A DNA stretch of 60,371 nt from assembly GCF_900299535.1 (NCBI RefSeq), contig NZ_OMKE01000020.1, positions 1 through 60,371 on the forward strand, given 5' to 3'. Positions 1 to 9,892 of this stretch are shown in pieces; positions within the stretch are counted from its first letter, which is position 1, and every line of letters begins with the position of its first letter. Source of the stretch: Aquimarina aquimarini (GTDB lineage: Bacteria; Bacteroidota; Bacteroidia; Flavobacteriales; Flavobacteriaceae). The notes beneath the pieces are model-generated. The model was given only the letters and a program-made list of their open reading frames with translations. It made no database searches and had not been told where the DNA came from. A program made the translations under genes and the position numbers.

Positions 1-1
1 G

Positions 2-1519
2 GTAAGCAATGTGAATACAGCAGATTTTACAGTGAGCGGAACAACAGCTACAATTACTTCGGTAACAAACCCAAGCGGTAATGTATACAGAGTAACTACT
101 TCTGGTGGAGACTTAGCAGGGTTAAACGCAACAGTTACTTTAGACTTTGCAGGTGGGCAAGACATTGCAGATGCTTCAGGGAATGCATTGACTAATTTAA
201 CACCAACAGGAACAAACAATAATACTTTTGTAGTAGATAACACTTCGCCTCCAATAATAATCAGTGTTAATGTACCCGCAAATGCAACTTACATAACAGG
301 GCAAAATTTAGATTTTGTAATAAACATCAATAAGAATGTAACAGTAAATACCACTGGTGGAACTCCGCAATTAAGCCTTACTATAGGTACCACAACCAGA
401 CAAGCTGTTTATTTAAGCGGAAGTGGAACTTCGGCATTATTATTTCGTTATACCGTACAAGCAGGAGAACAGGACACCGATGGAATAGCAATAGAAACAT
501 TAAATACCAATGGCGGAACGCTAAGAGATGCTATTAACAACGACCTAAATACCACATTAAATAGCATAGGAAGCACCACAGCTGTATTAGTAGACACTGT
601 TGCTCCTACCGCAACGATAACAATGAGTGATACTAATATTATCACAGGTGAGACAGTAATCGTAACCTTTACTTTCTCTGAAGCCGTAACTGGATTTACC
701 AATACTGATATTACTACAACACCAAACGGAACACTATCTGCAGTAAGCTCAACAGATGGTGGGATTACCTACACTGCAACCTACACTCCTAATACTAGTG
801 TAGAAGATGCAACCAATGTAATCACTATTGACAATACGGGAATAACAGATACCACTAGTAATCCAGGTACAGGAACAACAGATTCTCCTAATTTCACAAT
901 CGATACAAATGCTCCTACTGCAACGATCGTTATGGATGAAACTATGCTATCAACAGGTCAAACTGCAACAGTTACTTTCACATTTTCTGAAATAGTTACT
1001 GGTTTTGATAATACTGATCTTACTATACCAAACGGAACACTATCTGACGTAAGCTCAACAGATGGAGGTATTACATATACTGCCACCTATACTCCAAATA
1101 CAGAACTAGATGATGCTACCAATGTGATTACAATAAATAACATTGGAATAACCGATGTTGCTGGAAACACTGGAATAGGTACTACAGATTCATCAAACTT
1201 TGTAATAGAAACAGAAACTCCTATTGCTACGACTACACTTACATTTGACAAAGGATTTTCTCCTAATGGTGACGGAATCAATGACACTTGGGTGATAGAA
1301 GGTATTGAGAATTTTGCGAATCATATGATTCAAGTATTTAACAGATCTGGTAAAAAAGTGTTTGAAGCGGTAGACTATCAAAACAATTGGAACGGAGAGT
1401 CTAATGGTCGTTCTACATTTGGAAACGACACTTTGCCAGCAGGAGCTTATTATTATGTTATAGAAACTGGTAATCCAGAAATCCCTCCTTTTAATGGCTG
1501 GATCTATATTAACTATTAA
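2..1519 (+). CDS. Ig-like repeat adhesin, T9SS type-B substrate (5' end outside window)
   Basis: Surface or secreted protein of which only the last ~505 residues are present. The frame is open to the left edge of the window, so the GTG at base 11 is not the true start. It consists of bacterial Ig-like repeats marked by recurring TVTFTFSE and GITYTATYTPNT, with two adjacent units of about 103 residues near residues 198-402. The last ~95 residues carry FSPNGDGINDTW, which is the hallmark of the gliding-motility-associated type-B C-terminal domain that sends proteins through the type IX secretion system. A PorP/SprF gene follows 56 bp downstream, the usual partner arrangement. The target is unknown; an adhesin or matrix role is inferred from the repeat architecture only. 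Confidence 0.9.
   Translation, partial: VSNVNTADFTVSGTTATITSVTNPSGNVYRVTTSGGDLAGLNATVTLDFAGGQDIADASGNALTNLTPTGTNNNTFVVDNTSPPIIISVNVPANATYITGQNLDFVININKNVTVNTTGGTPQLSLTIGTTTRQAVYLSGSGTSALLFRYTVQAGEQDTDGIAIETLNTNGGTLRDAINNDLNTTLNSIGSTTAVLVDTVAPTATITMSDTNIITGETVIVTFTFSEAVTGFTNTDITTTPNGTLSAVSSTDGGITYTATYTPNTSVEDATNVITIDNTGITDTTSNPGTGTTDSPNFTIDTNAPTATIVMDETMLSTGQTATVTFTFSEIVTGFDNTDLTIPNGTLSDVSSTDGGITYTATYTPNTELDDATNVITINNIGITDVAGNTGIGTTDSSNFVIETETPIATTTLTFDKGFSPNGDGINDTWVIEGIENFANHMIQVFNRSGKKVFEAVDYQNNWNGESNGRSTFGNDTLPAGAYYYVIETGNPEIPPFNGWIYINY
602..1216 (+). repeat. Two tandem in-frame Ig-domain repeats of ~309 and ~306 bp
   Basis: Units begin at about 602 (gctcctaccgcaacgat) and 911 (gctcctactgcaacgat) and encode near-identical Ig-like domains inside the adhesin gene. 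The similarity at DNA level implies recent duplication or ongoing homogenisation. More copies probably lie upstream of the window. Confidence 0.75.
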
Positions 1520-1575
1520 ATGATTTCAAGTCCATAAAAAGGTAAAATCTTATTATTTCTATAAAAAAAATAAAA

Positions 1576-2451
1576 ATGAAATATTTACAATATATATTTT
1601 TCACACTTGCTACTTCATTCATATGTAATGCACAGCAAGACCCACATTTTAGCATGTACCGATACAATATGAATGTTATTACTCCTGCTTATGCAGGAAC
1701 TAGCGGAAATCTTGAAGCTGTATTCGGGGTTAGAAGTCAATGGACAGGAGTTCAAGGAGGGCCTGAAACTCTTAATTTTAATGTAAACACTCCTGTTAGT
1801 GACAAAATAGGAGTTGGGCTAACTGTAGTAAGCGACAAAGTTTTTGTACTAGATGAAACGCATTTATATGCTGATTTCTCATACAAACTTAAGCTAGCAG
1901 AAGAGCTAGATCTCTATGCAGGAATAAAAGCCGGAGGATCTTTCTTAAAGATTGATCTCAATAAAGTTGGTATTGAAGATGACCCTTTATTTGCAGAGAA
2001 CATAAGTACTTTTAATCCCAATGTTGGAGTAGGGTTTTATCTTAAAGCTCCTAAGTATTATATATCTGTGTCTGCTCCTAGCCTTCTTTCTAATGATAGG
2101 TACGAAAAAGAAGGAGTAAACCCTGTATCTGCAAGTGATGATACGCAATTTTTTATGGGAGGTGGATATGATTTTGATATTAGTCCAGATTTCAAATTAC
2201 GCCCGTCTGTATTAGGAAAAGTAGTAACAGGAGCTCCATTCTCATTAGACCTTACAAGTTCATTACTATACAAAGAGCGAATAGAGTTAGGAGCTAATTA
2301 TAGGCTAGACGAAAGCGTAACCATGTTTCTGACCACAAGTTTCCTTGAAAATGTACTAACCTTTGGATATGCCTATGAGCATACCACCACAGATGTTAAT
2401 ACATACACCAACGGAACTCATGAAATTATTTTAAAGTTTAAGTTAAATTAA
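1576..2451 (+). CDS. PorP/SprF family type IX secretion membrane protein
   Basis: Outer-membrane beta-barrel protein of 291 residues. An N-terminal signal peptide (about residues 1-19, ending CNA-Q) is followed by QQDPHFSMYRYNMNVITPAY, the characteristic family start. The rest alternates in a beta-barrel-like pattern and ends in a short aromatic/hydrophobic strand. In Flavobacterium johnsoniae, SprF is needed for surface delivery of the adhesin SprB, and PorP/SprF paralogues typically sit directly downstream of type-B C-terminal-domain substrates, as here. It is therefore probably the dedicated partner of the preceding adhesin and co-transcribed with it. The family call is secure; the specific pairing is inferred from position. 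Confidence 0.92.
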   Translation: MKYLQYIFFTLATSFICNAQQDPHFSMYRYNMNVITPAYAGTSGNLEAVFGVRSQWTGVQGGPETLNFNVNTPVSDKIGVGLTVVSDKVFVLDETHLYADFSYKLKLAEELDLYAGIKAGGSFLKIDLNKVGIEDDPLFAENISTFNPNVGVGFYLKAPKYYISVSAPSLLSNDRYEKEGVNPVSASDDTQFFMGGGYDFDISPDFKLRPSVLGKVVTGAPFSLDLTSSLLYKERIELGANYRLDESVTMFLTTSFLENVLTFGYAYEHTTTDVNTYTNGTHEIILKFKLN

Positions 2452-2494
2452 GTAATATATACTTAGACAAGAAACTAAGCATACAATATCCAAC

Positions 2495-2530
2495 ACATAC
2501 GCACACTATTTGCAAATAGTGTGCGTATGT
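2495..2530. terminator. 36-bp perfect palindrome, probable bidirectional terminator
   Basis: The two 17-nt arms (left arm acatacgcacactattt) pair perfectly around a central gc, so every base is paired in the duplex palindrome. It lies between the converging PorP/SprF and permease genes. The T-tract on either side is weak, so terminator function is inferred from position and stem strength. Confidence 0.7.
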
Positions 2531-2554
2531 ATTAAAAATCTTGTTGTTTTAGTA

Positions 2555-3808
2555 TTACATTCCTGTTCTAATAGCCTCTACAGGATCTAATCTAGAAGCT
2601 GATATAGCAGGTAAAATTCCTGCAATCAAACCAATTATAGTAGAAGAAAACATACCCCAAAACATATTCGATCCAGAAAGGATAAATTGAAAATCCCCTG
2701 TAAATTGTGATGCCGATATTGATATTAGCCAAACTAGTATAAGCCCTATCAAACCACCAAAAACAGCCAAAATAATTGCCTCAAACAGGAACTGAAATAA
2801 TATAAACCTTTTTTTAGCCCCCAAAGCTTTTTGTATCCCGATTAGGTTGGTTCGTTCTTTTACACTTACAAACATAATATTTGCAATTCCAAAACCTCCT
2901 ACCAACAAAGAAAACATACCTATAAAACCACCTATAGTAGACATTGTACTGGTTATATTATCAATAAAATCAGTAAATCCTTGTAATTGATTCACAAAAA
3001 AATCATCTACCTCATCTGGTTTTAAACCACGATGTGCTCTAATTTTCTGTTTTAGCAAAGCCACAAACTCGGGAGTATCAATATCTGATTCTGGTTTGAT
3101 GATAATGGCAGGAAAAACTGATTTATTATTATCCCCATACATTCTTCTTACTAAATTAACAGGAAGAATTACCACCGTATCTTTACTATCCCCAAAAAGT
3201 CCAGTTCCTTCTTTTTTCAGCACTCCGATCACAGTAAGTTTTCTACCATATAAACGCACTTTTTTACCAATAGGATCCACCCCTCCAAACAAACTATTAG
3301 CAATCTGATCACCAATAACTATCACAGGAGCTCCAGCAACAGATTCCTGCTCATTATAAAATCTACCATTGACTACCTGTAGCTCTTCTATATCATAATA
3401 ATCATTTGTTACAGGAGCAACCTGCACATTACTTACACTATTATCCTCATACTTAATCGTTTCTTCACCTACATTCAGAATAAAACTTGTTGCTTTGACA
3501 TTAGGCATTGATCTTTTGATATATTGGTATTCTTCAAAAGTAACATCAGGAAATTGTTCTCTTTTCCATTGTGGAATATCTGTAGGTCCAAAAGAAAAAC
3601 GCATCACATAAATAGTGCTATTATCTAATGAACTGATACTTCCTTTTATCTCTTGTTTTAATGAATCTACTGCCGCAAGAACTCCAATTATTGAGAAAAT
3701 ACCTATGGTAACTCCCAATAAAGAAAGAAATGTACGCAACTTGTTATTTACAAGCGCATTAACCGCAAAATTAAAACTTTCTTTAAGTACTCTAAGATAG
3801 ATGAGCAT
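2555..3808 (-). CDS. ABC transporter permease, MacB/FtsX type
   Basis: Inner-membrane permease of 417 residues. It has an N-terminal membrane helix (about residues 20-45, with LLGVTIGIFSIIGVLAAV), a large periplasmic MacB-PCD domain, and three C-terminal helices forming the FtsX domain (about residues 285-410). It ends with AISASRLDPVEAIRTG, the usual closing segment of this family. MacB-type systems act as mechanotransmitters that drive export of peptides, lipoproteins or drugs, and need a separate ATPase and usually an adaptor. Neither is present in the window, so the substrate is unknown. It is convergent with the PorP/SprF gene and divergent from purH. Confidence 0.9.
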   Translation of the reverse strand: MLIYLRVLKESFNFAVNALVNNKLRTFLSLLGVTIGIFSIIGVLAAVDSLKQEIKGSISSLDNSTIYVMRFSFGPTDIPQWKREQFPDVTFEEYQYIKRSMPNVKATSFILNVGEETIKYEDNSVSNVQVAPVTNDYYDIEELQVVNGRFYNEQESVAGAPVIVIGDQIANSLFGGVDPIGKKVRLYGRKLTVIGVLKKEGTGLFGDSKDTVVILPVNLVRRMYGDNNKSVFPAIIIKPESDIDTPEFVALLKQKIRAHRGLKPDEVDDFFVNQLQGFTDFIDNITSTMSTIGGFIGMFSLLVGGFGIANIMFVSVKERTNLIGIQKALGAKKRFILFQFLFEAIILAVFGGLIGLILVWLISISASQFTGDFQFILSGSNMFWGMFSSTIIGLIAGILPAISASRLDPVEAIRTGM

Positions 3809-3904
3809 GCTTTGTTTTTTGAACTGAATTTTGGATTATTTAAAGATAGGACGTATTCCTTATCTTTTTGTTACAATTTAATAAAAACAATTACATATAA
3901 TTGG

Positions 3905-3936
3905 TTGTCTAATTGACTACTAAATTGCTACTTTTG
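3905..3936 (+). promoter_or_regulatory. Probable promoter of purH
   Basis: TACTTTTG at 3929-3936 fits the Bacteroidota -7 consensus TAnnTTTG, with a TTG at 3905-3907 in a suitable place for the -33 element. The purH ATG is at 3960. Called from motif match only. Confidence 0.5.
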
Positions 3937-3959
3937 CGTTTTACAAACTAAATTTTCTC

Positions 3960-5492
3960 ATGAGCAACACAAAAACTGCTAAATCTGCATTAATTTCTGT
4001 ATTCAGTAAAGACGGATTAGCTCCGATCGTAAAAAAATTAGACGAACTTGGAATTACAATTTATTCTACAGGTGGAACTGAAAAATTTATCAGAGATCTT
4101 GGTATTAATGTCATTCCAGTAGAAGATGTTACTTCATATCCTTCAATTCTTGGAGGAAGAGTTAAAACCTTACATCCTAAAGTTTTTGGAGGAATTTTAA
4201 ACCGTCAGAATAATGATAGTGATGTTGCAGAACTTGAGCAATATGAGATTCCACAAATTGACATAGTCATTGTTGACTTATATCCTTTTGAAAAAACAGT
4301 AGCTTCTGGTGCTTCTGAACAAGATATTATCGAAAAAATAGATATCGGAGGAATTTCATTGATTAGAGCAGCTGCCAAAAATTTTGCAGACGTTACTTGT
4401 GTAGCTTCTGTTGATGATTATGCTGAGTTTTTATCTGTCATCTCAGAAGGTAATGGTACTATTACAATCGAAGATAGAAAACGTTTTGCTGCAAAAGCTT
4501 TTAATGTATCTTCTCACTATGATACTGCAATTTTTAACTATTTTAATAGTAACCATACAATTCCTTCTCTAAAAGTAAGCGAGACAAAAGGAAAAACATT
4601 ACGTTATGGAGAAAACCCTCATCAAAAAGGATTTTTCTTTGGGGATTTTGAAGCTATGTTTGACAAACTACATGGTAAAGAACTGTCTTACAACAACCTC
4701 CTTGATGTAGATGCTGCGGTAAATCTTATGTATGAATTCAAAGGAGAAGCTCCCACATTTGCAATATTAAAGCATAATAATGCTTGTGGTTTGGCTCAAA
4801 GAGAAACTGTTCTCAAATCTTATGTTGATGCATTAGCAGGTGATCCAGTTTCTGCTTTTGGAGGAATCTTGATTAGTAATACAGAAATTGACAAAGCAAC
4901 AGCAGAAGAAATTCATAAATTATTTTGTGAAGTAGTTATTGCTCCTTCTTTCAGTAGTGAAGCTATTGAAATTTTAAAAGGAAAGAAAAATAGAATCATT
5001 CTGGTACAAAAAGAAATTGATCTGCCAGAAACACAAATAAGATCATGCTTAAATGGGGCATTGGTACAAGATAAAGATCTTAAAACCGATACTACAGACG
5101 ATCTAAATACTGTTACAAAGACTGCTCCTACTGCAGCACAGATAGAAGATCTTTTGTTTGCTTCAAAAATATGTAAACATACCAAATCAAACACGATTGT
5201 GTTTACCAAAGAAAAACAATTACTAGCTAGTGGAACAGGACAAACATCAAGAGTAGATGCATTAAAACAATCTGTAGAAAAAGCGCGAGCTTTTGATTTT
5301 GATCTTAATGGAGCAGTAATGGCTAGTGATGCTTTTTTTCCTTTTCCTGATTGTGTAGAATTAGCAGATAATGCAGGCATAAAAGCGGTAATTCAACCTG
5401 GAGGATCTATCAAGGATCAATTAAGTATTGATTACTGTGATGAAAACGGAATTGCAATGGTTATGACAGGAACACGTCATTTTAAACATTAA
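3960..5492 (+). CDS. purH: Bifunctional AICAR formyltransferase / IMP cyclohydrolase
   Basis: Catalyses the last two steps of IMP synthesis in the cytoplasm: formylation of AICAR with 10-formyl-THF, then ring closure. The 510-residue length is normal. The N-terminal methylglyoxal-synthase-like domain (about residues 8-130) has YSTGGTEKFIRDLGI and GGRVKTLHPKVFGGIL. The AICARFT domain follows, with RYGENPHQ (~216-222) and the catalytic Lys-His pair in KHNNACG (K271, H272). The protein ends in the conserved MVMTGTRHFKH. mreB begins 43 bp downstream on the same strand, so they may share a transcript. The purH-mreB linkage is common in flavobacteria. Confidence 0.98.
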   Translation: MSNTKTAKSALISVFSKDGLAPIVKKLDELGITIYSTGGTEKFIRDLGINVIPVEDVTSYPSILGGRVKTLHPKVFGGILNRQNNDSDVAELEQYEIPQIDIVIVDLYPFEKTVASGASEQDIIEKIDIGGISLIRAAAKNFADVTCVASVDDYAEFLSVISEGNGTITIEDRKRFAAKAFNVSSHYDTAIFNYFNSNHTIPSLKVSETKGKTLRYGENPHQKGFFFGDFEAMFDKLHGKELSYNNLLDVDAAVNLMYEFKGEAPTFAILKHNNACGLAQRETVLKSYVDALAGDPVSAFGGILISNTEIDKATAEEIHKLFCEVVIAPSFSSEAIEILKGKKNRIILVQKEIDLPETQIRSCLNGALVQDKDLKTDTTDDLNTVTKTAPTAAQIEDLLFASKICKHTKSNTIVFTKEKQLLASGTGQTSRVDALKQSVEKARAFDFDLNGAVMASDAFFPFPDCVELADNAGIKAVIQPGGSIKDQLSIDYCDENGIAMVMTGTRHFKH

Positions 5493-5535
5493 TTTTATTA
5501 CATTTACTGAATTTTAACCCCTTTTTTCGACTTTT

Positions 5536-6564
5536 ATGGGATTTTTTGACTTCTTTACCGAAGAGATTGCAATAGATTTAGGTACCGCCAATACGCTAGT
5601 AATTCACAATGACAAAGTAGTTGTGGACAGTCCCTCTATTGTAGCCAGAGATATAATGACTGGCAAAATTATTGCAGCAGGAAAAGAAGCTGCTATGATG
5701 CAAGGAAAAACTCATGAAAACATAAAAACCATAAGGCCATTGAAAGATGGGGTTATTGCTGACTTTGATGCTAGTGAAAAAATGATTAGCATGTTTATCA
5801 AAGATATTCCAGCATTAAAAAAGAAACTATTTGCTCCTGCATTACGTATGGTTATTTGTATTCCTTCTGGGATTACAGAGGTAGAAATGCGTGCTGTAAA
5901 AGAAAGTGCCGAGCGCGTAAACGGAAAAGAAGTATATCTTATTCATGAACCCATGGCTGCAGCCATAGGAATAGGCGTAGATATTATGCAACCCAAAGGA
6001 AATATGATTGTTGATATAGGTGGAGGTACTACCGAAATTGCGGTTATTGCTTTAGGCGGAATTGTTTGTGACAAATCTGTAAAAATTGCAGGAGATGTTT
6101 TTACCAATGATATTATATACTATATGCGTACACAACATAACTTATATGTTGGAGAACGTACTGCAGAGAAAATAAAAATACAAATTGGTGCTGCAACAGA
6201 AGATCTAGAATTACCCCCAGAAGAAATGAATGTTCAAGGACGTGATCTTCTTACAGGAAAGCCAAAACAAGTGCAGATTTCTTTTAGAGAGATGGCAAAA
6301 GCTTTAGATAAATCAATTTTACGAATTGAAGATGCAGTAATGGAAACCTTATCACAAACTCCTCCTGAACTTGCAGCTGATATCTATAACACAGGAATCT
6401 ATCTTGCTGGTGGAGGATCAATGCTTCGCGGACTAGATAAACGTTTATCACAAAAAACCGATCTACCTGTATACATTGCAGAAGATCCGTTGAGAGCAGT
6501 AGTAAGAGGAACAGGAATCACACTCAAAAATTTAAACAGATATAAAAGTGTGCTTATAAAATAA
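5536..6564 (+). CDS. mreB: Rod shape-determining protein MreB
   Basis: Bacterial actin homologue of 342 residues. It forms membrane-bound filaments that direct the elongasome. The phosphate-1 loop DLGTANT (residues 14-20) and phosphate-2 loop DIGGGTTEI (160-168) are intact, as is the C-terminal adenosine-loop GGGSMLRG. The N-terminal MGFFDFF forms the expected amphipathic membrane-contact segment. It heads mreB-mreC-mreD-PBP2-rodA, all on the plus strand. Length and motifs are typical. Confidence 0.98.
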   Translation: MGFFDFFTEEIAIDLGTANTLVIHNDKVVVDSPSIVARDIMTGKIIAAGKEAAMMQGKTHENIKTIRPLKDGVIADFDASEKMISMFIKDIPALKKKLFAPALRMVICIPSGITEVEMRAVKESAERVNGKEVYLIHEPMAAAIGIGVDIMQPKGNMIVDIGGGTTEIAVIALGGIVCDKSVKIAGDVFTNDIIYYMRTQHNLYVGERTAEKIKIQIGAATEDLELPPEEMNVQGRDLLTGKPKQVQISFREMAKALDKSILRIEDAVMETLSQTPPELAADIYNTGIYLAGGGSMLRGLDKRLSQKTDLPVYIAEDPLRAVVRGTGITLKNLNRYKSVLIK

Positions 6565-6698
6565 TGTTTTTGAAAAAAAACATTCTTAAAATATACCTAA
6601 ATTTCTGATTTTACGTTATCCTGCTTTGACACTTGCTAAATATGAACTAGCAATGTATTACAGAAGGTTTAACCAAGAAAGTTATCATATTGTAAATC

Positions 6699-7514
6699 AT
6701 GCAGCAGATTATTAATTTTTTAATAAAGAATAAACATTTTCTGCTATTCTTATTATTATTGTTTTTATCATTGATATTTACAATACAATCTCATTCATAC
6801 CACAAGAGTAAGTTTATAAGTTCTACCAATTTTTTTAGCGGAGGCTTATATGGGTGGCAAAATTCTACCAGTGATTATTTCGGCTTAAAAGGAGAAAACG
6901 AACGTTTATTAGCAGAAAATGAAAATCTACGCAATCAGTTGAGTGTTTTATTAGGATTAAAACCTACTGATATCAAAAAAACAGATACATTATCGTTTGA
7001 CAAACCCTACACCTTTACCAAAGCTAGAGTCATTAAAAACGATTACAGTAAAATTGATAATTATATTCTTATTGATAAAGGAGAGAACGACAGTATTTTC
7101 CCTGATATGGGAGTAATCACAGACAAAGGTATCATTGGTATTGTAGAAAACACATCAAAAAATTACAGTAGAGTTATATCTATTCTCAATAGTAATTCCA
7201 GAATCAATGCTGGTCTTAAAAAATCAAATCAATACGGCTCACTAGTTTGGAATGGCAAGGACCCAAATATTGTTCAATTAGAAACCATCCCCAGACAAGC
7301 TATTCTCAAAGAAGGTGACACAATTATTACTCACGGGCGTTCTACTATTTTTCCTAGAGGCATAGGAATAGGAACTATCGCAAGCTATAAACTCAATCAA
7401 AATAAAAGTTATTATTTGATAGACATCAAACTGTTTAATGACATGAGTGATATTGGTTTTGTGTATACAATAAAGAGCAGAGATATTGAAGAAATCAAAA
7501 GTCTAGAGGATTAA
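6699..7514 (+). CDS. mreC: Rod shape-determining protein MreC
   Basis: Bitopic inner-membrane protein of 271 residues that links MreB to periplasmic synthases. One transmembrane helix (about residues 12-29, FLLFLLLLFLSLIFTI) is followed by a coiled coil (about 63-82, ENERLLAENENLRNQL) and the two-lobed beta domain. A 134-bp gap separates it from mreB, wider than the other gaps in this operon, so a secondary promoter is possible but none was firmly identified. mreD starts 3 bp after its stop. Confidence 0.93.
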   Translation: MQQIINFLIKNKHFLLFLLLLFLSLIFTIQSHSYHKSKFISSTNFFSGGLYGWQNSTSDYFGLKGENERLLAENENLRNQLSVLLGLKPTDIKKTDTLSFDKPYTFTKARVIKNDYSKIDNYILIDKGENDSIFPDMGVITDKGIIGIVENTSKNYSRVISILNSNSRINAGLKKSNQYGSLVWNGKDPNIVQLETIPRQAILKEGDTIITHGRSTIFPRGIGIGTIASYKLNQNKSYYLIDIKLFNDMSDIGFVYTIKSRDIEEIKSLED

Positions 7515-7517
7515 TTC

Positions 7518-8024
7518 ATGAATAAAGATACACTACTACATATCACACGGTTCATTGTTTTGATTTTGGTTCAGACTATGGTACTTAATCACATTAATTT
7601 TTTAGGATATCTAAACCCTTATATTTATATTATTTTTATTCTTCTTGCTCCTATCAATATCAATAGAAGTCTTTTTTTGGTAGTAAGTTTTATGCTAGGA
7701 TTGACTATTGATATGTTTGGAGATTCTGGAGGGGTGCATGCTGCCGCCTGTACCATTATTGCTTTTTTTCGACCTATAGCATTGCGTTCTGTATTTGGAC
7801 TAAGTTATGAGTTTCAAACTGTAAAATTAAGCAATGTTAGATTTGGAGAACGTTTTGCTTATGTAATCTTAATGGTTTTAACACATCATATTGTACTTTT
7901 CTCACTAGAAATTTTTAACTTTTCTCACATACTATTAATTATCAAAAAAACGTTATTATCTAGTTTATTTACTATCGTAATCACTATGTTAGTTTTGGCA
8001 TTGTTTAGAAGAAATAATTCATGA
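7518..8024 (+). CDS. mreD: Rod shape-determining protein MreD
   Basis: Small inner-membrane protein of 168 residues with about five hydrophobic segments, including PYIYIIFILLAPININRS, SFMLGLTIDMFGDSGGVHA and VITMLVLALF. Its identification rests mainly on its place between mreC and the PBP2 gene and on its hydrophobic profile with the conserved GLTID-type motif. It overlaps the PBP2 start by 4 bp (ATGA), which suggests translational coupling. Confidence 0.9.
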   Translation: MNKDTLLHITRFIVLILVQTMVLNHINFLGYLNPYIYIIFILLAPININRSLFLVVSFMLGLTIDMFGDSGGVHAAACTIIAFFRPIALRSVFGLSYEFQTVKLSNVRFGERFAYVILMVLTHHIVLFSLEIFNFSHILLIIKKTLLSSLFTIVITMLVLALFRRNNS

Positions 8025-9892
8025 GAAAGTTATTACTCTACCTAATTATTATTACTACTGGTATTGTATTTATTGCAAGACTATTTTATCTACAAATTTA
8101 CAACACGTCTTATGCTTCATTATCAGAGGACAATGCTATAAAAGTAATATATGATTACCCCCAGAGAGGAGCTATCTATGATAGAGACGGTAAGCTACTG
8201 GTTACCAATCAACCTTCTTATGACGTTATGGTAATCCCCAGAGAATTGAAACCTTTTGATACGTTAGAGTTTTGTTCTATTCTTAATATCACAAAAGAAA
8301 AGTTAAAAAAAAGACTAAAAAAAGCCAGAGTCTATTCTCCTAGAGTTCCCTCTATCGTAATCCCACAATTAACTAAGGATGAATATGCGTACCTACAGGA
8401 AAAGATGCGGAAATTCGACGGTTTTTATATTCAGAAACGTTCCTTAAGAGAATATCAAACTACAGGTGCTGCCAATGTTTTAGGGTATATTGGAGAGGTA
8501 AATGACGCTTTGATCAGAAAAGATCCTTATTATCTATCAGGTGATCTTATTGGCATTGGTGGTGTAGAAAAACAGTATGAAAAAGAGCTTAGAGGGATTA
8601 AAGGGGTTAAACGTATTCAAAAAGACAGGTTTAATAGAGATATTGGCCCCTATAAAAATGGTAAATTTGACACTTTACCTGTAAATGGAAAAGATCTTAC
8701 CCTGACCTTAGACAGTAAACTACAGGCGTATGGGCAAAAATTAATGGAGAATAAACGTGGTGGTATTGTGGTTCTTGAACCAGCATCAGGAGAAATTTTA
8801 GCTTTGGTGACTGCACCAACCTACAAACCAGAATTACTAGTAGGAAGAAAAAGATCTCCTAATTTCACTAAACTAGTTTATGACACTATCGGAAAGCCAC
8901 TTTATGACAGAGGATTAAAAGGTGAATACCCCCCTGGCTCCCCATTCAAAACAATAAACGCATTAATTGGACTACAAGAAAATGTCATTGATGTAAAAGA
9001 AGGTATTTCTTGTAGGATGGGATATTACTATGGAAAAAATGGCCGAAAACTAGGCTGTCACTCACACAGAAGTCCACTAAGTATGATTCCAGGAATAGCC
9101 AATTCCTGTAATGCTTATTTTGCTACTGTTTATAGACGAATTATTGAAAAATACGACACGCCTCAAAAAGGAATTGATACATGGAGAGAGCATGTACAAA
9201 GTTTTGGCTTAGGAAACTACCTAGGGTATGATTTACCAACGGGAAAACGAGGAAAAGTACCTACCTCTGAGTATTACAATAAAATATACCAATATCCAAC
9301 CTATAAATGGTATGCCACTGCTACATTATCAAACTCTATTGGGCAAGGTGAAGTTATAGCAACACCTATCCAGCTTGCCAATATGACTGCGGCAATTGCC
9401 AACAGAGGATTTTATTACACACCTCATATCATAAAGAATGTTAATGGAAAACCTATAGAAAATGAAAATTATACTACTCCAAAGGTAACAACCATTGATA
9501 AAGAACATTTTGAACCTGTTATAGAAGGAATGCATCAGGTATACACCCAAGGTACCGCACTCTCTTTACAAGTTGAAGGAATCGAAATTTGCGGAAAAAC
9601 AGGAACAGCAGAAAACTTTACTAAAATCAATGGCAAAAGAACACAGCTCACCGATCACTCTGTATTTATTGCATTTGCTCCTAAAGACAACCCAAAAATT
9701 GCCATTGCAGTATTTATAGAAAATGGATACTGGGGATCTCGTTATGCAGGTAAAATAGCCTCTTTAATGATAGAAAAACATATTAACGGCACTATTTCCA
9801 GAACAGATTTAGAAAAATGGCTTCTCACTCATAGTCTAGAAGAAGAATATGCAAAACAATATAGTGGCGAACCTTTTAAAATTAATCAATAA
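8021..9892 (+). CDS. mrdA: Penicillin-binding protein 2 (peptidoglycan transpeptidase)
   Basis: Elongation-specific class B PBP of 623 residues that cross-links peptidoglycan together with RodA. It has an N-terminal membrane anchor (residues 4-24), a PBP dimerisation domain (about 45-210, with RGAIYDRDGKLL) and a transpeptidase domain. Catalytic motifs: SPFK with Ser307 and Lys310, SCN at 362-364, and KTG at 526-528 within GKTGTAENF. The Pro in SxxK is normal for Bacteroidota PBP2. Its last base overlaps the rodA ATG by one nucleotide, so they are co-translated. Confidence 0.97.
   Translation: MRKLLLYLIIITTGIVFIARLFYLQIYNTSYASLSEDNAIKVIYDYPQRGAIYDRDGKLLVTNQPSYDVMVIPRELKPFDTLEFCSILNITKEKLKKRLKKARVYSPRVPSIVIPQLTKDEYAYLQEKMRKFDGFYIQKRSLREYQTTGAANVLGYIGEVNDALIRKDPYYLSGDLIGIGGVEKQYEKELRGIKGVKRIQKDRFNRDIGPYKNGKFDTLPVNGKDLTLTLDSKLQAYGQKLMENKRGGIVVLEPASGEILALVTAPTYKPELLVGRKRSPNFTKLVYDTIGKPLYDRGLKGEYPPGSPFKTINALIGLQENVIDVKEGISCRMGYYYGKNGRKLGCHSHRSPLSMIPGIANSCNAYFATVYRRIIEKYDTPQKGIDTWREHVQSFGLGNYLGYDLPTGKRGKVPTSEYYNKIYQYPTYKWYATATLSNSIGQGEVIATPIQLANMTAAIANRGFYYTPHIIKNVNGKPIENENYTTPKVTTIDKEHFEPVIEGMHQVYTQGTALSLQVEGIEICGKTGTAENFTKINGKRTQLTDHSVFIAFAPKDNPKIAIAVFIENGYWGSRYAGKIASLMIEKHINGTISRTDLEKWLLTHSLEEEYAKQYSGEPFKINQ

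Noticed and set aside
4913..5380. 155-codon open frame antisense to purH
   Set aside because: Entirely inside a well-supported gene, and its Ser/Phe/Cys-rich composition reflects the complementary strand of purH codons.
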